Assembly (NCBI GenBank): GCA_030549495.1
Contig: JAUIRK010000793.1
Location: forward strand, 41,001-105,000
From: Nectonema munidae
Lineage: Eukaryota > Nematomorpha > Nectonematoida > Nectonematidae
Direction: 5' to 3'
Length of the DNA stretch: 64,000 nt
Shown: one piece after another, positions 22,401-37,400 of the stretch
Layout: the number at the start of each line of letters is the position of its first letter
Numbering within the stretch: the first letter of the stretch is position 1
The notes under the pieces: model-generated
What the model saw: the letters and a program-made list of their open reading frames with translations, nothing else
Databases searched by the model: none
What the model was told of the DNA's origin: nothing
Position numbers and translations under genes: made by a program

Positions 22401-25400
22401 TACCAACAAGTATTGTTTAGGAAAAAGCAAAATTAGTAAGGGTAATTTTCTTAGCCATTTTTTGAACGCTTTTTTAGTAGGATAAAATATCTTTATCATT
22501 ATATTAAATATAACAGGAAATATTTGAAATAGTTTTATCGCTCAAGCTATCATCACTTAAACATGCATGCAGCTTTAAAAGTATATCGTTTTAACGTAGG
22601 TCGCTATAACGTTAATCGCTTCAGAGTGTCTATAAGCCCATATAGCCTTTAGAAGGTAAATTTCAAGATATTTTTCCTACTATATGATTATAAATAAAAA
22701 TTTAGCATAAAAATGAAAAATTATATATACAATTTTTGTTAATACGTTTTATATAATTTTTTAAAATGATTGACATTTAGTTTGACACTAAGACACAAAT
22801 ATATTTAAGCCTCAAAATCAGCGGTAGAGTGAATAGTTGAAAAATGGAGATAATTTTGGGAAAAAAGTTTATTAAGATCCTAATTCATTACAATTAAAGA
22901 TTTTAATTTGTGAAGCTTACTATAACAATCTCAATCATTGTCATTAAAAAAATTGAAATTTTTAAAAGGAAAAACATATTCTTTACCCTTTTCTTTATTC
23001 TTACTTTTTTTTTTGTAAAATTTTGAACTTTTGGACAATTAAAAATCGAATAAAAATTTCAATATTTTAAAGTGATTGCAAAAATTTTGTCTCGCCGTTT
23101 TGAGATTCACATTGTGCGTATGTGTTTGCAAAGTTTACTTCAATCTTTCATTCTATTCATCAACCCGTTAACGCCCAGAGTCGACTATAGTCGACTTTAC
23201 AAAAATAAAATCGTCTGCGTTTATCAAAGCTCTAATACAAATCTTCTGCTTTACATTAGATATCGTTTGATTATTCTGGTCGTTAAAGGGTTAATATAGC
23301 TCTTTCAAGCATTTTATAGAATCAAAACTCCTTATATCAAGTTACACATATACAGACACACTGTTTCGCGCAATTATATTATTTCTAGAGTAAGAAGTTT
23401 TTGAATTCATTCATTCTACACTTTTCTTTTGTCGAGATTCAAAAAAAAAATCAAAATACACTTCATCAATGATTGATTGCGAAGATATAAAGTGTTCTAT
23501 TCCTAACTGTTTTTTTCGCGTCAAAAGATGTTATTGATTTTAGTGAAGCATTAATATATTTTTTCCTGTTTTTGATCTTCAAGATATAAATTTTGAAAAA
23601 CATATTTTTTTGACCCATTAATTTCTTAACTTTCTCCCTTGGTGGGTAATACTAAGCGCTCCTTAAAACTCTTGTATCCTTTTCCAACTAACATCAATTC
23701 TGTATTATGGTTGTTCTGCTTTGTTTAGTATATATATATATATCTTGCCCTATTTCTTTTTTTTTATTTGTTCTGATTTTGTGAATAAATTTTATCTTCT
23801 TCTTCTTCTGCTTCTTCTACTCCTTGTTAATAAGGAGATAGCTACCTCTCAAACTAAGAGAATATAAGTTTTTTAGTATGATGGATCATTTTATTTTTAA
23901 TGACTTTTAAATGAAAGTATAAAAGTATACCGTATTTCACCTCGTTTCTTTTAGAATGTAATAGATGCAAAGAGGGACAGCCCGGGCCTCGTGGAGACGA
24001 AGGAGAACCAGGGAAAGACGGATTGAATGGAAAAGATGGATCGATCGGTTTGCCTGGAGCCAATGGGCATGACGGAAAATCTGGACCAGATGGCAGACCT
24101 GGACCTCAAGTTCTTTAAAATTGATTTTATGCTTCCTTTGATACCTTAAACTTTGCTTTTGAGTGCAAATTTCTTATTTTGAAGGATACAATTCCTTAGA
24201 AGAAGGATTTATTGTATTTAGAAGAACGAAAATATTTTTCAAACAAAGAAAACAATCAATCGACGCAAAAATTTGTTTTAAAATTGATAAAAAATTAAAA
24301 AAAAACTAAAGGTGCGTATGCTATGAAAAATATTATGTATCCTCAAAGAATAAAATTGGTAAATTCACTCTCGAGTTTTCATAACTAATTACAAATTTAT
24401 TTATCAATGCTTTTCAGAATAATTATCGTCAAGCTTACTTCTCCCAAAGAGCTTAATGATTGGAATAACCTGTTCGCGAAATAGTAAATTCTAATGCAGT
24501 CTTCATATTTTAAAAGCAAGCATGACGAATTTTACTCTTATAAAAGATTTCATATTTCTTTCCAAGCCATTTTAAGATGCGCATCTTATAGGGTCAAAAT
24601 TTCTAATGCCTTACTTTGATTAACAAACATTCCATGCTATGCTATGCCAAGTACTTCTGAAATAGTTGTGTTGGAAGGTTTTTATTTAAAATATCAAGAA
24701 AATATAGAAAGAAAAATATTAGAAAAGAGTTCTTGGTTATTTAATAATAGTCTATTATGAATCTTGGTTTCATAATAGTTTTGGTTATTTGAATCAAATT
24801 TTAATGCAACATTTTCTATTAAAAAAAGAAAAAAAAATGGAATTAGAACTCCAATAATCATGAAGCTTATGAAAGACGTAAACAAATAGCCCTATGTGAA
24901 ATTAAAATTCAGACAGTCGCTCATTCAAATCTTCCCATGTATAAAAATATAAAAAATCGGAAAGCGAAAAATTACGACTAAGAACGGAACTCTCCTTTTT
25001 CAAAGTGAGCTGATTTTGTCACACAGGCTTTGCTTGAAGTCATTTATGCATATTCGTTGTTTGTGCTAGACGCGATCAAAAAAATTTTAGATTTGAATTC
25101 AGCCCGGTGAATGTACTTGGAATCAGGCAAACAAATCTTGACATCAAAAAGTCCCCAGACCAGTGAATTAATCACATCTTTCAACTCAATGGCAAACGTA
25201 GTCCTTTTAAAAACAAAAATATGTGTTAATGTTAAATCAATATCTGCAATCTAGTTTGTTCTGTTTCAATAATCGTTATATACAATTTGTCATCTCATCA
25301 ACAATCATAACGCATAGACCTCTTTCTAGAATCACATCTTACACCAGAACAATTCTCTTGGTATAGAACCAAAAATTCAACTATCTCTGCTAAAAATCCT

Positions 25401-28400
25401 TTACTTCTAGAGACGTCCCAAAGACTACACTATTTCATAAAAACATTTAGTTAGCTTTTATGACACATTTATTCCAAAAAAAATACTGCTATTTTTATCA
25501 ATTTTTAATTTATAGGTTTAGGGTTCTAAGAAAAAGTCTGTTCGAACAATGGTGCGTCGATGAAAAGATAGAGAACCTGAAAGACAAAACTATATCTTCC
25601 CCAAAAATGAATCTGAATGAGTAGTGTATGAATCTACGAGATGCCAACTTTTTATTACGAACCCCAAAGCTCCTGATATTCTTGCTCCTTCTAACGATAA
25701 ATTTTTTATTTCCACTTTGAGGTAGTTTTCTGGTGAAGTTTGTTAAGTCACAAAAGTTTCATCACATCTAGCTTCATCTCTCACGAATGAAATAGTGATG
25801 CGATACATGCTATTCTCTGCAAGTATCACTAGTATATTTTTGTATCCTTTGTAGATTGAATTTGTATAAATTTGAGAAATTTCTTCCACACATTTGAAAT
25901 GTTTCAATTGAGCCATATTAAGACATGTGATTTTTAGGATTGTAATAAATAATTCATCTCATACGATTTAATTATAACAAAGCTATAGTCAAACTGGTTT
26001 TGGTTAGTCGGTTAACGATAAACTAATAAATAATGGATATTTTAATAATTGATATTGTATCAGATATAATAAACTCTATGTATTAGTATCTATCATTTCT
26101 ATCATATTTTAATGAACATAAATATATAAAGAATTAAGGGCTTCTACAATGCAACATGACATCATCTGATTGATCGGAGAAAATAAATAATAGCTTGTGA
26201 AAAAATCACTCTATTTGTTGTCAAGCTAACAGAGTTAATATATATATATATAATAAATATCACTTTGAAATTGCAAGTATAACTCAATAATTTTTCCCAA
26301 AAAGTCAAATGCTAACTTTTCCTCCTTAATTTCATCTGTGCTTATGAATAAAACGCAAATTTTTCTTCTTGACACATCTTGGCAGTGATTGACAGGCCTT
26401 CATTTCTATTGCTTAAGTTTTTTTTCTAGCTATCATTTATAAGCTGTATCGTGAGATTTATTTTCCCACAATTTACATGCTTTGCGCAAAACACACATGG
26501 ATAGGGGGTATGAAAGTAGAGAGAAAAAATGCCTACTTGTCATGATGAATTGCAAAGAGAATGGAAGAGAGTTTGCAATAAATTCACTTGAAGATTTTTC
26601 AATCAAATGTAAACGTTATAATGCAAAAATATAGAACTGAAGAAAAAGTAGAATACTGATGTCACCACTGGGTATACTAAGAATCCTTAGAGGTTATAAA
26701 TAAATCAATCAAATTTTATTCCTATATTGAAATGAATAGTTATATCAGTATTAACTCTTGCGTTTAGGGTTCTCGGGGCGAAGCCGGATTGGATGGATCT
26801 CCAGGAAAGCCAGGCAAAGATGGGGAACCCGGAGACTCTGGAAAAAATGGTTCTCCTGGTTTAGAAGGAACATCAGGAAAAAATGGAATCCAAGTAAGAG
26901 TCCGTTATTTAAAAGTCTACAAAAATCCGCGTTAAGTTATAAAATATGCTAAAGCTTTAAACTAACATTTTAAATCCACAAGTAAATTTTGAAAAGAAAA
27001 ATGATAATTGCTTAAAGTAGAAACCATGTGAATCAAATTTATTTAATGACAAAATGTAGCATTCTTTCAAATACTTTAACCAATTTGTGGTTATTTGCAT
27101 CTTGTGAGTACATAAATTCAAGTTCAACAAAAAGCGTAAAAAGTAGAAGTTATCAAACAATGATTGCTTTTCACCGCCAAAACTGATAGGCGAAAGGGGA
27201 AAATATAGTATTTATTTGCAGAAAATCCTGCTTGAAAAGAATGCAAATTGATTAGAGGTATTAAAACCTATATTTGTTCAGCATTTGAATACTTTTATTC
27301 TGACTTTAACGTATATTCCCCCATATACACTTCTGGTAACGAAAGAAAAATAAAGTTAAGTAAGCCTATTTTTTTATTGATTACATCACCCAAGCTAATA
27401 ATTTTTTCTTCTTCAAACAAGATGATTTTTGTCCACTTTTTTTTAGTTATTTCATTTATTTTTATATTTTAAAAATAATAAAAAAAATATTTGAAAAAAA
27501 AGTCAAATAATTTTTATGTAAAAATAAAGATTTTTATGAAAAAATTACAACTTAAATAAATAAAATATATTTAAATCAAAGTGAAATTAGACGAATTTAA
27601 ATAGAAAGTTTTTACAAAAATTGAAAATATTAGAGTATATTTCAGGGATGAAATATTTTTTGTTGTTTTTTATAATCAGAAATGTAGGAATAAAATAAGT
27701 TTTGTTTCAGTTGTTTCAATTGAAGCTATTTATTTGCTCTTAAATTTTCCAATACGTTACATATGGCAAACTAATTTTTACCGGCTTTGTTGCAAGAAGA
27801 AGAAGAAGAAGAAGAAGTTTATTTAAAAAAAAAATGAAATGTAAAGAACAAAAAAACAACTTCCATATAGAAGTGAAAGCTGTACTGAAACAAACAGAGT
27901 TTTAAGTAGTTATTATTGAATCAAATAAATAAATTTATGTATACATTTATTACAAACGTGCAAAATCAAAAGGCTGAAGAACCGCTTGCATGAGTTTACA
28001 CTTCAATTTTATATTTTGTTGCAATATAAACTATTATTGGAACAGCATAAGCACGTAGAATATAATTTATGCACAAGTTCATTTCCTCAAAGTTCCATAG
28101 TAAATTTATTTAAAAAAGTCGAGAGAAGACATTAGTTCGCAAATAATATAAGATTTGTTTTTTAATTTTAGTGGGAAGAAATTGAAATAAGATCTATATT
28201 TAAGTTCGTCTTTTTTGATTTTAAATTAGTATATTTTTACCTAAAGTAAAAAATGAACTTAATCTGAAAAATTGGGTAACTTCAACTGAAATACTATATT
28301 AAAAAATTTTTAACATGTAGTCTCTTATACAATGTGTATAAAAGCTTATGATGGAATTTATAAACCAATCACTTTAGGTTGTCAAAAATCACTCAATTTC

Positions 28401-31400
28401 GTAATAAATATTATATGGATTGTCTTTTTCATAAAGTGTTTAGCGTTTTTTTTATTTGTTTTTTTGTAAAATTAACCATATGATAATATGGGTTCTTACA
28501 CATACACTTGCTCCAATATTAAAATGATACAACATCCTTGCATTATTAAGGGTCATAAAGGTCACAAAGGAAAGGATGGACAGCCAGGAAAATCAGGTCT
28601 TGATGGAATACCTGGCAGAGAAGGAAAGCCTGGCGAGCCAGGGAGAGATGGAGTACCTGGAATACCTGGTGATCAAGTAATTAAATTCAAATACATGTAA
28701 ATTATATCTTTCTATTATAAATATTCATCAAATTACGTTGTTAACTCAAAGCCTGTAATGAGGGAGGAGCTCTGGGTTCTTCATCAGACAAAAATTTTAT
28801 TTGTCCTGTAAAAAACATGTGTATCTGATTAATTTGATAATATAAATATTTCTACTCTAAATAAAATAATATTAAATAAAATTTCATTTAATGTTTCAAA
28901 AAATTCTCTTGTAAGATTTTGATAAATCATGCAAAAATGAAAATGTAAAACAATTTATTCCTTAAAAATAAAGTTTGAATAGCATCTTTCAAATCCTCAA
29001 CATAAAAAGCTCACTGAATCTTGTTTATGGTTTTGAGGATTTTTCAAAGAGGCATTAAGATGGAAACAATATTTCAAGAATAAACTAAGAAATTCACCTT
29101 CGTATATAATCCTTTTTATATTACAAGATTTGAAGTTTAAACATTGAGTTCGGTAAAAAGAAATTGCTCTAACTCAGAATATACACATAATACACTTTTA
29201 TCCCCCACATCTAAGATTCTAGATTTTATGTTATTTTCAACAACACACCAATGAACTCAAAGGCCTTTTCAGCGAAAGAATGCTTAGAAAACTGAAACAC
29301 ATTTAATGGGATTAAACTAAAGCAATAATTTTTCCAGGGCAATTACCAGTATTCAGATTCAACTCTAGTTCAAATGGAGTTCAAAAAGGAAGCATTCTTG
29401 GAATAGTACTTTTATGATATAGATAGCTTTACCTTTTGATTTATTGCTTAACTTCCGGTTGATGATATCAAAATTTTATCTCAAATTATTAAAATAGAAG
29501 ATGACGCCATAAAAAATTGAATCACGAAGTTTGGACTCAAAGAAATTGTTATGCCTATTTCATCCAGTAAAATTTCACTTCTTTTCTTCATGGAAGTTTC
29601 ATTTTCAAAAGTACAACTATAAGATATATTGTCTTGGTCATCATGACTTCTTATTGTAGTCAAAATATTCAATGAACTTATGTCAGTTCAAATTAAAAAA
29701 CCAAACTTCATGACAGGCTTTATTCGAAGAAATTTTTTATTTATTAGTAGACCGCTTTGAAGGAAAGGGGAATTATAGAATACATTAAAGTGTCTGAAAG
29801 ACAATTATTTTTGCACGAATTTTTTTCTAATTTCAATGAGTGTATATAAAGATTTGAGAATAAAATGAATCATTTAAAAAAAATTTTTCTATACCGTTTA
29901 TTTTATGTTAATTATATGCGGTAATTTGTTGTATCTTGTATAAAGTCATTTGAATTTATTATCAGTAAAAAAATGAAAATAGATACATTTTCACTAAAAA
30001 ATGGATTTTGAATATTATTAAAATTTAGTTAATTTTTATTTAAAAAACTAAATATAATTAAAGTTATAATCTTACACAAAACGAGTTTGGATAAAATAAA
30101 CGAGTATAGAAATATGTGGGGAAATGAAAATAAAGGAAAACTGGCAAGCACAATGAGATAAGTAAGGAGGAAAAGTTTTAAAAAAACATTGCAATTTGCA
30201 TCAAACTGATTCTTTTAAATCAAAAAGATACTCGTCAAATAATATTCCATATGTCATGAAAATTAAATAAGTGTTAAATTTAATTAACTCTAACTAAAGT
30301 TGTCTTTCTTAGGGAAACATGTACAATTGCTGTATCCCTTTTTTTTATTAAAAATATGCAATGATGATCTGCTAAATGTATTGATTGATTCCAGACACAG
30401 AGACAATTGTAACTCCATTTTCCATTTGTAACTTTTAGACGAAGTGGTATGTTAGTGTCTTGGTAGAGCGAGAGAGCATTCTCATCAATCGTATATTTGA
30501 AATTACCAAACTCTTAAAAAAAAAATTTATCCCAGAACTGCATAACCCAGAATTTCATAACCGTGTTCGTGAATTAGCAATTATACATGTAAAAAATGTA
30601 TAATTTGTAGAGTATTTGTGCTAGAAAGAATCTGTAAAATCAAATTCTAGAAAGTCTAGCTATTAATTTTTAAATTAATTTTTTTTTTAAAAAATATTTT
30701 TTATAATTCTTCGAAAGAAGGCAATTTGTGCAAGGATATTGTGACGAAACGTGAAAGCGCAAAAAAAGAAAATCATTATTGGATTGGTTATGAAGCCTTA
30801 GACATATTTCCTTAAATTACTATTAGACTCATATAAAGGATGCCTATATCAAATGTATATCAATGCTTTTTCTTTTCAACGTAGGGACCTCCTGGACAGT
30901 CTGGTTCAGTTGGCAGTGTTGGCTTTCCCGGAAAAGATGGACAAGATGGGAAGAGTAGAGAGCCTGGTGAAAACGGGAAAGATGGGAAAGATGGACAAGT
31001 TGGACCTCGTGTAACTTCTTCTTCTTCTTCTTCTTCTTCTTAAAATATGGCTCTGATTTATGCAAAAGAATTAATAAATGTATAAAAGAAGATAAATAAT
31101 GTGGTACAAGTCACTTAAATATAAATACCATAAAAAATGCCTGAAAAGTCTTTAAGCAGCGCTGTTATCCAGCTAACAAGTGTGTTCATGTTAGGAAAAT
31201 AGTTTTGTAATAACTCAATCACAAATTTTAATGATTTTACTACCGATAATAATTAATCAATAATCTAATTAAACTATTAGTCAAACTGATAACAAATATT
31301 ATTTTATATTTCTAAAAATTTTATGAATTCCATATCTTTTAACTTGAAGTAGACGAGTTAATTGGCATAATTTTATCTTTCTTTTTGAAATGATTTATTT

Positions 31401-34400
31401 CATAACTTTAAAAGCTCACACTACATATATATATATCAAGTATAATTAAACTTTTTGCGAAAGTTAAATTTTTACCCGATATTCCTTAAAAAGCCAAAAC
31501 TAATTCTATTTTGGAATCTTTCTTCCTGAAACTTTCCATTATAAAAAGTTGAGAGTAGACTAGTCGATTTTCGGCAGAACGTCCTTTTGAGAATATTTTG
31601 AATTCATAGATATAAGAAGAAGAAGAAAGTTTATTCATTAATTTACAAGAAATTAAAAAAAAAACGAATATAATATGCACAATGGATGTTCCAACGTCAC
31701 TCTGGAACAATAGTAAGTAGATAATGCAAATACCCCATACAGATATAGAAAAGGAATAAGAAATCATAAAATAAGTGAAATAAAATTTTAAACAATAGGT
31801 CCTATTTTATCAAAAGTAATAGCCACATAATAATTATGCATAAGATACCAAATAGTTCGTCACGAAAACAAACTCAATCTAACGCAATTCAACATAATTG
31901 CTAGCAAGTACCAGTCAGTAGGACCATGAAAATAAAGTTTAGGAAGACGGTGTTAAAAAAATATCATATACTTACCCAAGTCTTTGCATTATAAAAGTTT
32001 AAAAGTATTTATAATATGTACATTTATTATTTGATTTGTTAAGAAGAAAAGAAGAAGATGGCCTTTATTTAAAATATTTTTCGGGGGAAAAACAATATAT
32101 ATATATTTCAAAAACAGTTCAACTTATAAAATAAAATAAAATCATACATCGAGCAAGTTAGCTTGCAAAGATTTATGAAAACCGCTATAAGGAAATCTAA
32201 CTTTATAAAAAAAAGATGCAAGTATTCTAAATGGAAGAATGTTGAAATTTATAGGAAAAGCAATTTTTTATTTGGCAATTGATCATTTCGGGATAATCCA
32301 AGATGTCTTTCTTTTTGAATAACTTTTTAAATTTTGCAACTGGGGAGAAACCTTTTCCAAATAAGCACGTTGCCAGTTAAATTAAGCAATGCATTAGGGG
32401 GCGCTTTAGGTGATTTAGTCAGCCTTCTTCACTGGTTAATAATAATCGGTTAATTTTGACCTAAAACTAACACTAATCCAGGTGCTTTAAGTTCGCTTCC
32501 CAATTGTGACTCTTCTATAAAGCGTGAAAATTTTTAGTATTTAAATAAATTTTGGAAATAGAGTAATCTTTTCTCTCACTATTTCTATATGCCAACAACT
32601 TCATTAAATAAATATCGACAGATTAATATTCTTCCACCAGATCCAATACAGAAAAATCAAAAAAAAAAAGAAGTCAAGTTTATGACAACTTGTAAAAAAA
32701 AGAACAAAGTTTATGCCTTAAACCTTAAAATAGCAAAAAATATTTCTCATATGTTGAACGTATATTCAACTTTTGTTTAGATTTTTTTAAACTTTTTTCT
32801 AAAAATAATATCTTTTTTTTTATAAAAAAAAAAGAAATAAAAAAGCATTATGCTTTCCTCATCTCATACATTTGTGTTCATAGAGGATTATTAATCAAAT
32901 TGAATAATTGTTTCGAAGTTTTGAAGTATATTGATGAGACAATAAAAACTGCTTTAATTGCAAATTTAAAAATGTATACCAAGCGGAAACACAATATTCA
33001 AAGCAAAAGAGGAGAAGAGTTGGAAAGGTATTGCTGTAATCATAAGATGAGATGGGCAAACAAGGAAAGTTTTAAATTGTGAAAGTGAGGATATGCTTCT
33101 TTTTTCTTGCTTTGGGGAAGGAGTGATATAGTGGATAGGGTAAAAATGTTTTTTCAAACACTTGATTAGTTTCTTAGAGTAATCTTTTTTGTGTGAGTAT
33201 CATTGGCTTAATAAAAAAAAAAGTAGAGTATTGTGTTCTACGTGTGATGCAGGAGTAGAGTAAGTACCAACATCTGCCATTTTAAAATTAAAGCAGAGAA
33301 GAATTTAAGATAAAGTCTGATCTTAATTTATTTTCTCTATTACATTTAAATATCACATCTACATGTGATGCCATATGTAGTTAACATACTTAGCATTTTT
33401 GCGTAAATTATAGCCAACTAATTTCTTTCGAAGTGCGTTGAAGAAAACAAAAAAGTAATACCGTACTACTTGTATGATTTTTAAGGGAGAAAAAGGATTT
33501 AGTGGAATTAATGGTAAGGATGGATTGGATGGAAAACCAGGAAATGATGGATTTTCAGGGATCAATGGATTCCCTGGCAAAGATGGAATCCCTGGAAAAG
33601 ATGGCAAGCCAGTAACCTTCCTGTTTTGCATTTCTCTAATTATACATATAATACATCTATACTTTTTATTGAAATGTATTTTTTTGTCTTCAGTCTACAG
33701 TTCGCGGTATCCCAAACCGGAACGATGTCTTTCTTAGGAGGTCATATCAAAACTCGAAGGCAGTAGAATTCCTCAACTTTTTAGGATAGTAGGAAACTAA
33801 TAATGGTATAAAATATACCATATATAAGACATCATTTAAAACTACTTCTTTAGTATCCAAAAATAAGCACATCGAAAAATGTGTTTTGTTGGGCTTATTT
33901 TCGTATGGAACACCACAAAAACAAAATATAGTCACAATTGCAATGCTTTTTTCGATTTCCAAATTCATGCTAGTAGTGAAAAGCATGTAGAAATTATGCC
34001 TAAATCATCTGGTTAAAATGATACCCACATTTCCAAAAATATTCAAAAGATTTCGTATAGGATTTCGGTGTAAATGATGTTGAAAAAATAAAACTTTTTC
34101 CAGTTCTTGATGATGAGAGAATGGATTTGCCCCATCATGACCAACATGTTCTATTTTTATATAGCAAAAAAAAGGTTTATATTTTTAGAATGGACCTTTA
34201 CTTACAATACAATTTATGCGGTAGGCAATGGAAGTTGTTTTTAATCTTTTTATTTCTAATTTTCGTTCAAATTTTGTGACCAAATGCAAGTCTATATAAA
34301 TCTTAAATTTATCGCTATATTCCTCAATACATAGCACTCTCATATAATAAAGATTTCATTTATTGATATGTATCTGATTAAAGCTACGCTACCAAAAATT

Positions 34401-37400
34401 CCTAAATCCACATCTAAACAGGTCATTAACCTTTCATATAAAACATAAGCTAAATGTTAACCCAAAAAGATGTTTATAAAGACGTGTACATTATATCCAG
34501 GGACAGATCCAGAAAGTAATACGGTCTGTCTCCCAAATTTAATATCCGTATAATATACATGTCGTCAAAAATTGAATGATATTTTCTAAGAGAAATTGAA
34601 AGAAACTATTTTATTTTATATATATTTACAATAATAATATAATACATTGAAGGCATTAAAATTAACATTTATTTTAAAAATGACTTCTCTAATCGAAACT
34701 GAAACTAAATATAGAATGTTCAAAATTTTAACTCGTCTTATGATTGTACTAAAGAATATTCTTCCCTACAGTTTACTTCTCCACGCCAGCCAAAGAATTG
34801 ACTATTTGTTAACTTTAATAACAAATATATATTAATATTATTTATTTTTTTATTAATAAAATTTTAATTATATTTTCTTATCTTAATGTTAAATGTTACC
34901 TACATCTGTTTCAATATATACATTGTTTTGTAATCTGTTCATAATCTTAATAAATATCTTATCTTATCTTATCATAGGGGTTAGTGTTAGTGTAGAATTT
35001 GCCTTAGAGTAAGTATTCAAGTTAGTGTTATTGTTAGAGTTGAGGTTAGCTTACGTGATAACCCATCGTACATACATGATACATACATGGCCGGAGATTT
35101 TACATTTTGACAAAAAAGACATTTTAACAAAAGTAGTACATCAAAGATAATAAGAGTATATGATAGCAGAGATGAAGTTTGGAGCTTATGTATATTGATA
35201 AAAATTGCTTACTCTTTCAGGGCTTAGATGGTCTTCCTGGATTTCCTGGAGCAAGAGGGCGTGATGGCGAAACTGGATTAACAGGAAATGATGGACACCG
35301 CGGTCAAAATGGTCAGCCAGGACTTTCAGGGTTGAAAGGTGATAAGGTTAGTTTATTGATTTAGAATAAGATGTCTTTCAAAAGTTTCGCTATGCCATTG
35401 GCCTATATCTCAGCGGTACTCAATTCCTTTTAGGGCATCGCCCTATCTTGATCCAAAAATACTCTAGACCAAGATTCATTTTGCGTTAATGATACAAACA
35501 GGGTTGCTGAGTCCGTGTTGGGGAATTTAGAGGCATCGGGTTAGAAATAAGTAGTCCACTCTAATTGCTTTTTTTTTATCAAATGAGAATTTCCAGCTCA
35601 CATTCCTTGACATTTAAACATGTTTTCTAGCAAAGTAATTATAGACAAGACTTTTTAACACAAAAAGCAAATAATCACTGGAATGGCTTGCAAAATGAAG
35701 TTGTCGATTCCTTGAATATCTTAGTATTTTTGAAAGAAAGCTTGATGATTTTTGGAAAGATAAAGGATATCTCATTATTTGATTGATTTGTATTTTATTT
35801 GTATTATATTTGATGCAATTCACATATGCGGTTATCATCTCTACATTGCTTAATACACATATGTTATGTTATGTTATGTTATGTTAATACTCAGGGAACG
35901 GAGATCCCCGAAAAAATGGTCGCCATAAAATTTCCCTAAGGTATGAATAGGTACATTTTTATCAGTTAAAAATTTGATCTATTTAAAAATATGTAAAAAA
36001 TATATAAGATCGCATATTCTATGAATTAGCCTTAAAGTTAGTTTGAAAAAATTATTTTGCAAAAAATAAAGTTAAAAGGATTTTATCGTCAAGTCTATTT
36101 CACATTTTTGATTTGAAACAAAACCATTGAAGAAAAATCTCTTTCTGGAATAGAAGACATTGATTTTAAGTTTTCTTAAAAAAAATTAGGAATCAAGCTT
36201 AAATTTTCCGTTCTTTTCTTGAGTTCTTTGTAGACAATAAATTCTTTTTTGATAGATGTGAAAATTCTTTCTCTGTTGGAAAACATTTTTCTTCATTATA
36301 TTCTTCTATAAACTCTTCTAATATATCTTGATTTTTGTAAATATAAATCGTGCTTTTTCTTTGTTTTTTTCTCGCAATTATCATATCATTCAGTTTTTCC
36401 GCTTCATTCATAACATCACGAAAGAAAATGTACTACTTGATATTTTCATATGATGATTACCAAATGGGTGTTTGTTTAACATTTTTGCTTACATATAACC
36501 AACCTCTTAAGAATTAAAGCTATATCATACTCAATCAATATAGAAGGGAAGTCACAGTCGGATTTTTGAGTAGTTGGAGGCCTATTTATGCAAGTGCTTG
36601 GATTCAGAATGCTTGAAATCAGATTCGGATACTTTGCCTCTGATTCCGCAACTCTGGGTATAAAGCGTGAATGCAAATACGTTGTTTAAAAATTATTTAA
36701 AATCAATTCACCATTTTGTTGTTAAGAATTACTTCACTTTAAAAATGTAGAGTACTTACCTTTGGAAACAGCCTTTTTATGTACTTTTTCTTTGACAAGC
36801 TTTTTAATATTATGAGATCGAACTTGATAAATCACGAAGATAATGCCATTTTTAAAAACAACAATATAAATTATTATCTGAAGGTGCAAAAATTTGAACT
36901 ATTTGGACAGCTATCAATCCTACTTTTACGAAACTTTTTTGAATAGCATATATAAGCCTTTTCCTTTCTATTGCTTTAAAGGCAAACTGGAATAAAATTT
37001 TTATATTCTTTTATACTTAATATCAAATTAGGTAAATATCAATGTTTTAAAGGCTATAGTCATATCACACATCGAAACGCTAAGAAGTCCATTATTGCTG
37101 TGCTCCATCTGGTCCACTTCTGGTCCATGGACCATGAGTTGGGAAACACTCCACTAAATGAAAAAAATGATGATTTTTAATTGAAAACGAAATTTTCTTT
37201 CCATTTGTTTATATTTTTATCATCTTTCCGGTTAAAAAAATGCTTTTTATAGCGCAAAATTTATTTCATCGTGTAAATTCATTTAGCGGATCATACTGTT
37301 TTCAACAAGTGATCGAGTTTGATTTTCGATTTTATCTTTGTATCTTTAAGATGTTTATGAAATTCGATATTTGGAAATGGAAAGATTATTTGTATACAAT

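Larger units (their letters stand above)
16488..23954 (+). other. Intron region after exon 1, holding transposons and at least one unseen exon
   Basis: Carries a hAT-like MITE (17752-18068), a LINE (20647-22227), a CAGTGGCGGATCCAG end (22243), a piggyBac-like MITE (23164-23290) and a (TTC)n LINE end (23793). The remaining sequence, especially 18100-20630, is AT-rich with no collagen triplets. I could not pick the exon that must start in phase 0 and end in phase 1. Confidence 0.6.

Noticed and set aside
26758-26952. Arg/Trp-rich + frame over the collagen exon
   Set aside because: Out-of-frame reading of Gly-X-Y codons that runs past the splice donor.
30844-31065. Lys- and His-rich minus frame over a collagen exon
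   Set aside because: Antisense of Gly-X-Y codons plus the (CTT)n run.
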